Shown here: positions 55,344 to 64,000 of the stretch, in pieces
How positions within the stretch are numbered: the stretch's first letter is position 1
How the letters are laid out: each line of letters opens with the position of its first letter
From: Olsenella uli
GTDB taxonomy: Bacteria > Actinomycetota > Coriobacteriia > Coriobacteriales > Atopobiaceae
Direction: 5' to 3'
NCBI RefSeq assembly: GCF_016899935.1
Contig: NZ_JACJJK010000006.1
Span: 82,155-146,154 of the forward strand
DNA: 64,000 nucleotides
Translations under genes and position numbers: made by a program
Notes under the pieces: model-generated
Told to the model about the DNA's origin: nothing
Seen by the model: the letters and a program-made list of their open reading frames with translations, nothing else
Databases searched by the model: none

Positions 55344-55802
55344 CTAGGCGACTGCGCCCTCCATCTCGCACACGATCGCGACGACCTCCCCGGCGTCGCT
55401 CGCCCGGCCGATGCGGGCGAGAAAGGCGGGCGCACGCAGGAGCTCGACGAGGGCCTGCAGGGCGCCGAGATGCGCGTCGTTGTCCGTCGCGGAGAGCGGG
55501 AAGAGGAATTTCACGGGGTCGTTCTCGGGGCTGCCGAACGCGACGGGGCGCGCGAGGGTCACGACGCCGAGCGCGGGCGCGAGCGCGCCGCTCTCGGGGC
55601 GCGCGTGGGGAAGCGCCACGCCCGGGGCGATGACGACGTAGGGGCCGAGCGCGCGGACGCCCCGGACGATGTCGTCGACGTAGCCCCCCGTCACCATGCC
55701 GAGCTCGACGAGGGGCCGCATGGACGCCCTGACGGCGCCCTCCCAGTCCGACGCCTCCACCTCGAGCTGGACCAGCCTCTCGTCAAGAAGGTCGCTCAGC
55801 AT
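55344..55802 (-). CDS. PTS system EIIA component (fructose/mannitol/ascorbate type)
   Basis: 152 residues. Phospho-accepting His in VIAPGVALPHARPESGAL. FKVxFL-like strand as VKFLFPLSATDNDAHLGALQALVELL. Single domain, no EIIB or EIIC nearby. It could serve a sugar PTS encoded elsewhere or act in nitrogen-type regulation. 140 bases upstream of the aldolase gene on the same strand, perhaps co-regulated with the pentose genes. Confidence 0.85.
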   Translation of the reverse strand: MLSDLLDERLVQLEVEASDWEGAVRASMRPLVELGMVTGGYVDDIVRGVRALGPYVVIAPGVALPHARPESGALAPALGVVTLARPVAFGSPENDPVKFLFPLSATDNDAHLGALQALVELLRAPAFLARIGRASDAGEVVAIVCEMEGAVA

Positions 55803-55928
55803 CTGTCCTCCCCTGTCGCGGCCGCGCTGCGTTCCTGAAAGAACGAGTATCCCACGCGCGGAGGGCGGGGGGAGGCAACTCGGGGAGCGGCGGCGGCGAA
55901 CGGTCGGCGCGGGCCTCGGGCCCGGAGC

Positions 55929-56804
55929 TCAGGCCCGGATCTGGCGGAACCCCTCGCCAAAGACCTCGTGGACCTCGGAGATGACCACGATGGCGTTGGG
56001 ATCGCACGCGGCGACGGTCTGCTTGAGCCAGACCGTCTCGGAGCGGCTCAGCACGCAGAACAGCACCGGGCGGCTCTCCCCGCTCCACATGCCGCGCGCC
56101 GAGAGCTCGGTGCAGCCGCGGTCGAGCGTGTGGAGAATCTCGTGCGCGATCTCGTCGTGCCTCTCGGAGATGACGTAGGCGGCGCGGGCGGCGCGGGGGC
56201 CGTCGACCACGGCGTCGATCACCTTGCCGCAGATGAACATCGCGACGGCGGCGTAGAGCGCCTGCTCGACGGAGAAGACCGTGGCGGAGAGGGCGATGAC
56301 GAGGCCGTCGACCACGATCACGGCCGTCCCGACCGGCAGCGCCGCCCTTCTCGCCAGGAGCTGGGCCACGATGTCGGTGCCGCCGGTGTTGCCACCCGTC
56401 CGGAAGACGAGGCCCAGGCCGAGGCCGGTGACGACGCCGCCCCAGAGGGCGCAGAGCAGCAGGTCGCCCTCGCCACCCACGGCCGGCAGCAGCGGCACGA
56501 GCGCGTCGGTGAAGAAGCCGCAGGCCACGATGCCCGCCGCCGTGCGCGCGACGTAGCCCCGGCTCCCGGAGCGGACCACGATGACCATGAGCAGCGCGTT
56601 GATGACGATCGTCTGGAGGCCGACGGGCAGCGTGACGCCAAAGGTGCCCGCGACGGCCGAGAAGACCATGGCGAGGCCCGTCACGCCGCCGGCGGCCAGG
56701 CCGTAGGGGACCTCGAAGACGTCGATGCCGATCGCAAAGACGACGGAGCCGGCGATGATGAGCAGCGCATCGTGCAGGGCGACCCTCCAGGGGATGCGGC
56801 TCAC
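55929..56804 (-). CDS. YitT-family membrane protein
   Basis: 291 residues. Five or six N-terminal membrane helices (LLIIAGSVVFAIGIDVFEVPYGL, GGVTGLAMVFSAVAG, FRTGGNTGGTDIVAQLLARR) and a C-terminal DUF2179 domain (YVISERHDEIAHEILHTLDRGCTELSARGMWSG). Function unproven; YitT proteins are proposed transporters. GTG start overlaps the prfB stop (GTGA), so translation is coupled. Confidence 0.88.
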   Translation of the reverse strand: MSRIPWRVALHDALLIIAGSVVFAIGIDVFEVPYGLAAGGVTGLAMVFSAVAGTFGVTLPVGLQTIVINALLMVIVVRSGSRGYVARTAAGIVACGFFTDALVPLLPAVGGEGDLLLCALWGGVVTGLGLGLVFRTGGNTGGTDIVAQLLARRAALPVGTAVIVVDGLVIALSATVFSVEQALYAAVAMFICGKVIDAVVDGPRAARAAYVISERHDEIAHEILHTLDRGCTELSARGMWSGESRPVLFCVLSRSETVWLKQTVAACDPNAIVVISEVHEVFGEGFRQIRA

Positions 56805-57916
56805 GCCTCCTCCCCTCCGCCGACGGCCCAGCGATGGTAGCCGACGACGAAGCGGTCGAGGTCGCCGTCGCGCAGCACCGCGTCCACGTTGCTCGTCTCC
56901 ACGCCCGTGCGCAGGTCCTTGACCAGCTGGTACGGGTAGAGCACGTAGCTCCTGATCTGGTTGCCGAAGCCGATGTCGCGCTTGGGCCCGCGCAGCTCGT
57001 CGAGCTCCTCCGCGCGGCGGGCGAGCTCCAGCTCGTAGAGGCGGCTCCTGAGCACGCTCATGGCGAAGGCCTTGTTCTGGAGCTGGCTGCGCTCGTTCTG
57101 GCAGGTGACCACGATGCCCGTGGGGAGGTGCGTGATGCGGACGGCGGAGTCGGTGGTGTTGACGCCCTGGCCGCCGTGGCCCGAGGCGTGGTAGACGTCA
57201 ATCCTCAGGTCGTTGGGGTCGATCTCCACCTCGACGTCGTCCGGCAGGACCGGCAGCACCTCGACGCCCGCGAAGGTGGTCTGACGGCGCTTCTTGGCAT
57301 CGGTGGGCGAGATGCGCACGAGACGGTGCACGCCCTGCTCGGCGCGCAGCATCCCGTAGGCGTTCTTCCCGCTCACGGTGAACGTCGCCCGGTTCAGGCC
57401 GATCGCCTCGCCCGGCTCGGCGTCGTTGACGGTGACCTTCCAGCCGCGCCGCTCGCAGTAGCGCTGGTACATGCGGAAGAGCATCTCGCACCAGTCCTGC
57501 GCCTCGAGACCTCCCTGGCCCGGCGTGACGGTGACGATGGCGTCCCCGTGGTCCAGCTCGTCGGTGAACCAGCTCGAGAGCTCAAGCTCGGAGAGGTCGG
57601 CCTCGAGCGACGCGGCGGCCGCAGCCGCCTCGGCGAGAAGGTCCTCGTCCCCGGTCTCGTCCGCCAGCTCGAGCGCGGCGGCGGCGTCGCCGAGCTTCTC
57701 CCGCGCGGCGTCGATGCTCGCCACGTCGTCTCGGGCGGCGGCGAGCCGCGCCATGAGCGCGCGGGCCGCCTCGGCGTCGTCCCAGAACCCCGGCTCGGCG
57801 CTTCTCGCCTCGAGGTCCGCCACCTCGCCGCGACGCTCGTCGATGTGCAGGTATCCCTCGACCTCGGAGAGGCGCGCCGAGAGCGCGCCGAGGTCGGGCC
57901 GCGTCGTCTCCGCCAT
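56801..57916 (-). CDS. prfB: Peptide chain release factor 2
   Basis: Terminates at UGA and UAA. 371 residues. GGQ motif at 248-250 (ASGHGGQGVNTTDSAVRITH). The anticodon-like tripeptide, normally Ser-Pro-Phe, reads Ser-Pro-Thr at 203-205 (VRISPTDAKKRRQTTF). No programmed frameshift: the frame is open from the ATG and lacks CTTTGA near codon 25. It directly abuts secA, as in many Gram-positive bacteria. Confidence 0.93.
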   Translation of the reverse strand: MAETTRPDLGALSARLSEVEGYLHIDERRGEVADLEARSAEPGFWDDAEAARALMARLAAARDDVASIDAAREKLGDAAAALELADETGDEDLLAEAAAAAASLEADLSELELSSWFTDELDHGDAIVTVTPGQGGLEAQDWCEMLFRMYQRYCERRGWKVTVNDAEPGEAIGLNRATFTVSGKNAYGMLRAEQGVHRLVRISPTDAKKRRQTTFAGVEVLPVLPDDVEVEIDPNDLRIDVYHASGHGGQGVNTTDSAVRITHLPTGIVVTCQNERSQLQNKAFAMSVLRSRLYELELARRAEELDELRGPKRDIGFGNQIRSYVLYPYQLVKDLRTGVETSNVDAVLRDGDLDRFVVGYHRWAVGGGEEA

Positions 57917-60775
<2,859 letters not shown>

Positions 60776-60888
60776 GGGACTCCCTTTTCGAACGACGGCG
60801 CACAGGCATCCGTTTCGATACTTTACTCATTGCACCAGGCTCGCGCCCCTTCAACGGGCCGCTCTCACCAAAAGCGCAAGGAGCCGCG

Positions 60889-63717
60889 TCAGGGCGTCGG
60901 CCGCGCGGCCCCGCCCTCCGTCCCGTCGTCGAGCTGCGCGAGGCGCTCCTCGAAGGCGCGTCGCCTCCGTCGGGCCTCGCCTCCCCGCCCGCAGGCCTGG
61001 AGCGCGCGGACGAGCGCCGTCACGGCGTCCTCCCGCAGGTCGTCCACTCGCATCGCGTTCTCGGCCATCCTGACCGCAGTCCGATCGTGCCCGAGGGCGA
61101 GGGCCGAGCGGCTCCCCTCCACCATCGCGTCAGCGTACAGGCCCCTGAGCTCGAGGCACGTCGCCGCGACGAACCCGGTCCCGTCGGCCGGCGGCAGGTA
61201 GAGGTCCCCGACGTACAGCTTCTCGGCCCCCTTCGCGCACGCGAGGGACCGCTCCGCGTCGTCGCTGTCCACCGCCTCCCGGGCAAGCTCCCGGAACTCG
61301 ATGACGTCGCAGTCTATCATCGCCATGTTGACGGCCACCTCCCCGCTCGTGCGGCTCGCGACGATCGGGTCCGCCTTCGGGTCGATCTTGGTGAGCGCGG
61401 CGCGCAAGGTGCTCGTCGTCTGATACGCCCTGTTGAAGCCCGAGACATAGTCGCAGTCGGGCCACACCTGCTCCACGATCTGGAAGCGCTTGGCGTAGCC
61501 GCCGTGAAGGACGAGGTACTCCAGCATCGACTTGATGTTTCTCCGCTCGAGCATCGCGTCCGGGACGCGCCGGCCACGCACCCTCAGGGAAAATCCCCCG
61601 AGCAGCGACACCGAGATGAGGCTCGCGGGACGCTCGGCCCCCTCGGCCTCGCGCCGGTCCGCGCCTCCCGACGGCCGGGGCCGGGCCTGCGGAGGCCACG
61701 CAGGCTCGATGCTCGACACGGCGCGCCTCCAGGCGAGCGGCAACCCTCCCGCCACGCGCTCCGAGAGCTGTCCAATCCCCCGGCAGAGGACCCGCACGAG
61801 CCACAGCGCGTCCCAGGGGACGGCAGCTCCCGAGGAGGGCTCCTGCTCCTGCGGACCTCCCTCCGAGCTCATGGCCTCGCGGACGAGCGCGCACACCGCG
61901 CCGAGGTCGTCGGGCTCCCGCTGGGCCTCGCCGGGTCCCAGCTCGTCCCCCAGCGCGAAGCGCGACACGTCCCCCATGAGCCGCGCCACGCGACCAAGAT
62001 AGTCGGAGTCAAAGCCCCGCGCGACCGACTCGGCCAGGGAGGCCCGGACCCGCGCCCTGGCCGCAGAGCCCTCCCTGAGGTCGGCGACCGACCCGGCGAG
62101 AAGGGCGACGACCTGCACCAGCGCGCCCCCGGAGCGCTCGTGCAGCGCGGCAAGGCGCCCGAGCTCCGCGTCCCCCTCCTCCAGCAGCGCCGAGACGATC
62201 TCGCACACGCGCAGGTACCCGACGAGCCCCCTCAAGGGGTGATGGGAGAGAAACTCCTCAGCGTCGCGCATCGCCTTCCCGCCCCGCTCGGAGTGCCCTC
62301 CCGTCAGAATCCGCGCGAGCTCCCCGTCAAGTGCGAGGAGCATCCCCGAGACGCTGCCCCTCCCGTCGCCGTCGGTCCCGACGAGAAGCTGCAGCGCCTC
62401 AGAAAAGGAGCCGCCGAGCATGAGCGAGCAGGCCCTCGCATGGATGGCGAGCCTGCGATAGGGTCCCTCCTCGCGCTCGAGCCCGTCAGGCATGGGCCGA
62501 GGCACCTTGCCCCAGAGAAGCCGACGCGCGTCACCAAAGAGACGCAGCGCCCCGCCCTGACCTGCCGGCAGGCTGCAGGCCCCACGGGTGTCCAGCGAGG
62601 CGAGAACCGCCCGAAGGTCCGCCAGGCCCGCTCCCGACCCAGGCGCGTCCGCCGCCCGCTGGACAAGCCTCAGCTCCCCCACGTCAACGAACTCCATCGC
62701 CAGCTCCACGACGACCGACAGCGCGCCGGAGCACTCGGGAAGACGGGCAATCGCGGCGGCCCTCTCGAGGTCACCGCGTCGCGCAAGCCTTGTCATGACA
62801 CCCTGGACGACATCAGGAAACAGGGCGCACGTGGGCGCCAGGTCACGCAGGCAGACGGCGAGCGCGTCAGGAACCGACCAGGTGAGGCAGCGGAACTCGC
62901 CCAGATCGTCGGCGACGCCGAACAGCGGAGCGAACTCGCGCACGTCGGCCAGCATCTCGACATGCGTCGGACCAAGAAGCCTCGCGAGCTCCTCGGACGT
63001 CCCGCTTCCCAGAAGCGCCATGGCTAGGCGCAGCCTGCGTTCCTCGTCGGAGAGCGAGGGACGCAGAGAGCTTCGCAGAAGGTCGCCCAGGACATCGAAG
63101 TAGGCCACCGGGACCCGGCTCGGCTGCGTCTCGCGTGACGCGGACCCGAGTGCCCTGACAAGACATGAGATGCCACGCGTGACGTCCAGATCGGACGACC
63201 CCACATCCGTCAGGAGATCGGCAACGCCAACGACGTCGCACTCCGGAAATGCTTCCAGAAGCTGGCGTGCCTCAGGTCGCAGCGTAAAGATGACCGAGAC
63301 TCCCGCAGCCACCAGCCGACGAAGCGCGCGCACCTGACGGTGGACGCACCCCTCATCAGAGGGAGGAAGGTCCCTGATACCGAGAAGGACATGCTGTTGA
63401 GGGGCGGAATAGAGACCCGCCAGCCGCACGAGCGACCTGCTCACAGAGTTGGGCGCGACCGACGTGAAGTCACGCCAGATAATCTTGTCGCCCCTCTGAC
63501 GAGCCAGGGCAACGGTCTCGGAGAGCAGCTCATCCGCCCCCATGTCGGGTTCGGCGCACAACGCAATCGCCCGTGGGGCCGCCTCCAACACCTCGAGAGA
63601 GATCGGCCCAACCGTGGATCGGGGCGTCGTCTGGAGAGAATCTGCCTCGCCCCCACGCTTAAGGCATTCGGAAGGAACTTCCGCCGACGCATCAAGGTCA
63701 TCCATGTTCAATGCCAT
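60889..63717 (-). CDS. Large transcriptional regulator with C-terminal winged helix and BTAD-like region
   Basis: 942 residues. The C-terminal 250 look like the SARP/BTAD arrangement: ISVSLLGGFSLRVRGRRV, then ERRNIKSMLEYLVLHGGYAKRFQIVEQVWPD (winged helix), then helical repeats (AENAMRVDDLREDAVTALVRALQACGRGGEA). The N-terminal half resembles a STAND ATPase region of MalT/LuxR-type proteins, but where a P-loop is expected the sequence reads ALCAEPDMGADELL, without GxxxxGK. Target unknown. GAGGGG precedes ATG 63717. It lies between rrn and secA. Confidence 0.72.
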   Translation of the reverse strand: MALNMDDLDASAEVPSECLKRGGEADSLQTTPRSTVGPISLEVLEAAPRAIALCAEPDMGADELLSETVALARQRGDKIIWRDFTSVAPNSVSRSLVRLAGLYSAPQQHVLLGIRDLPPSDEGCVHRQVRALRRLVAAGVSVIFTLRPEARQLLEAFPECDVVGVADLLTDVGSSDLDVTRGISCLVRALGSASRETQPSRVPVAYFDVLGDLLRSSLRPSLSDEERRLRLAMALLGSGTSEELARLLGPTHVEMLADVREFAPLFGVADDLGEFRCLTWSVPDALAVCLRDLAPTCALFPDVVQGVMTRLARRGDLERAAAIARLPECSGALSVVVELAMEFVDVGELRLVQRAADAPGSGAGLADLRAVLASLDTRGACSLPAGQGGALRLFGDARRLLWGKVPRPMPDGLEREEGPYRRLAIHARACSLMLGGSFSEALQLLVGTDGDGRGSVSGMLLALDGELARILTGGHSERGGKAMRDAEEFLSHHPLRGLVGYLRVCEIVSALLEEGDAELGRLAALHERSGGALVQVVALLAGSVADLREGSAARARVRASLAESVARGFDSDYLGRVARLMGDVSRFALGDELGPGEAQREPDDLGAVCALVREAMSSEGGPQEQEPSSGAAVPWDALWLVRVLCRGIGQLSERVAGGLPLAWRRAVSSIEPAWPPQARPRPSGGADRREAEGAERPASLISVSLLGGFSLRVRGRRVPDAMLERRNIKSMLEYLVLHGGYAKRFQIVEQVWPDCDYVSGFNRAYQTTSTLRAALTKIDPKADPIVASRTSGEVAVNMAMIDCDVIEFRELAREAVDSDDAERSLACAKGAEKLYVGDLYLPPADGTGFVAATCLELRGLYADAMVEGSRSALALGHDRTAVRMAENAMRVDDLREDAVTALVRALQACGRGGEARRRRRAFEERLAQLDDGTEGGAARPTP

Positions 63718-63857
63718 TCCAAACTTCCCCTCACGGCAGTTGGTTCGCACTGTCAAACATAGAGACTAACAGATTTAAAGCTCCGCGTTAGCTTGTTTTC
63801 ATATTCACTTATAGTCAGCCGTTAGAAAGGTGATAGTTTGGTGCAAGTTGGGCCCCC

Positions 63858-63900
63858 GCAAAACAAATCGCCGCCTGGGGTCGTAGCCCCAGGCGGCGAT
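63858..63900 (-). terminator. Terminator of the rrn operon
   Basis: Stem ATCGCCGCCTGGGG with exact complement around a 6-base loop, followed on the minus strand by TTTGTTTTG. It lies 40 bases beyond the 5S 3' end. Confidence 0.85.
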
Positions 63901-63940
63901 GCGAACAATTTGAAGGTGAGACAGCAAAATGCCCCTTGTT

Positions 63941-64000
63941 GGTCAGCGACGTCCTGCTCTCCCACGGACTGACTCCGCAGTACCATCGGCGCTCGGGGGC
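63941..64000 (-). rRNA. rrf: 5S ribosomal RNA, 3' part (partial)
   Basis: The minus strand reads GCGCCGATGGTACTGC, then GTGGGAGAGCAGGACGTCGC, the conserved 3' half of bacterial 5S rRNA. It continues past the right edge, so an rRNA operon transcribed leftward ends here. The exact 3' end is estimated from pairing of GCTGACC. Confidence 0.85.

Noticed and set aside
56801..57916. Stop-codon reassignment suggested by the RF2 change
   Set aside because: TGA is used as a normal stop at several genes here and no in-frame TGA is seen within conserved genes.

Overview
The window is about two-thirds G+C, densely packed bacterial chromosome. Gene content suggests an anaerobic actinobacterium of the class Coriobacteriia (Olsenella/Atopobium-like). 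This is inference from: an NfnAB-type ferredoxin:NADP+ reductase pair, reverse rubrerythrin and rubredoxin, a TsaB-RimI-TsaD fusion, a large regulator with a C-terminal BTAD-like region, split transketolase, and the tmRNA and 5S sequences. There is no phage, integrase, transposase or CRISPR array. Nearly everything is housekeeping; the unusual material is between the genes.

Layout. 1-5.5 kb: 3' end of purL, an EamA exporter, a lipoprotein serpin, a small zinc-ribbon protein, and an ECF sigma factor with its membrane partner. 5.5-12.3 kb: malic enzyme, a cysteine peptidase-like protein, galE, a polyprenyl synthase, a CwlM-like peptidoglycan-binding-domain protein, an AlbA_2 protein and tRNA-Gln. 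12.3-18.6 kb: glmU-prs, pth, a HepT/MntA toxin-antitoxin module whose antitoxin is frameshifted at a GC dinucleotide tract, and nfnAB. 18.9-24.7 kb: groEL/groES, a lipoprotein, nadE and a zinc-ribbon membrane protein. 24.8-35.7 kb: an amino-acid ABC transporter, cysteine desulfidase, ogt, tsaB-rimI-tsaD, DUF3783, rubrerythrin, a Fur/PerR regulator, tsaE and a uracil-DNA glycosylase. 35.7-43.2 kb: a cell-wall operon (alr, nnr, acpS, glmS, glmM) followed by rpsI and rplM. 43.5-52.5 kb: 1-phosphofructokinase, a patatin, tmRNA, rubredoxin plus flavin reductase, smpB, a TPR protein, RNase R and ftsX/ftsE. 52.7-64 kb: split transketolase, transaldolase-like aldolase, a PTS EIIA, a YitT protein, prfB, secA, a large regulator, and the 3' end of an rrn operon (5S rRNA) on the minus strand.

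Functional themes. Amino-sugar and wall supply (glmU, glmM, glmS, alr, acpS, galE); trans-translation and RNA decay (tmRNA, smpB, RNase R); t6A tRNA modification (tsaB-rimI-tsaD, tsaE); oxygen defence (rubrerythrin, rubredoxin, flavin reductase, PerR-like regulator); reduced-ferredoxin/NADPH balance (nfnAB, malic enzyme).

Most interesting: intergenic regions, mainly at gene 3' ends, carry several classes of dyad-symmetric elements. In some classes a conserved core is flanked by self-complementary arms that match within an element but differ between elements. These are elements of about 120 bp (2003, 3481, 21145), two-hairpin elements with GAATCCCGAGT arms (16061, 29524), a mirror-symmetric array with a 31-bp period (44441-44683), a five-arm element (32648-32857), short palindromes with a GGGAC-N-GTCCC-type core beside stop codons, and hairpins sharing one apical sequence (18835, 50506). 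Separately, the heptamer CGAGAAG occurs far more often than base composition predicts, on both strands, in and between genes, which looks like an uptake-signal type of genome-wide motif. Counts were made by eye and need computation.
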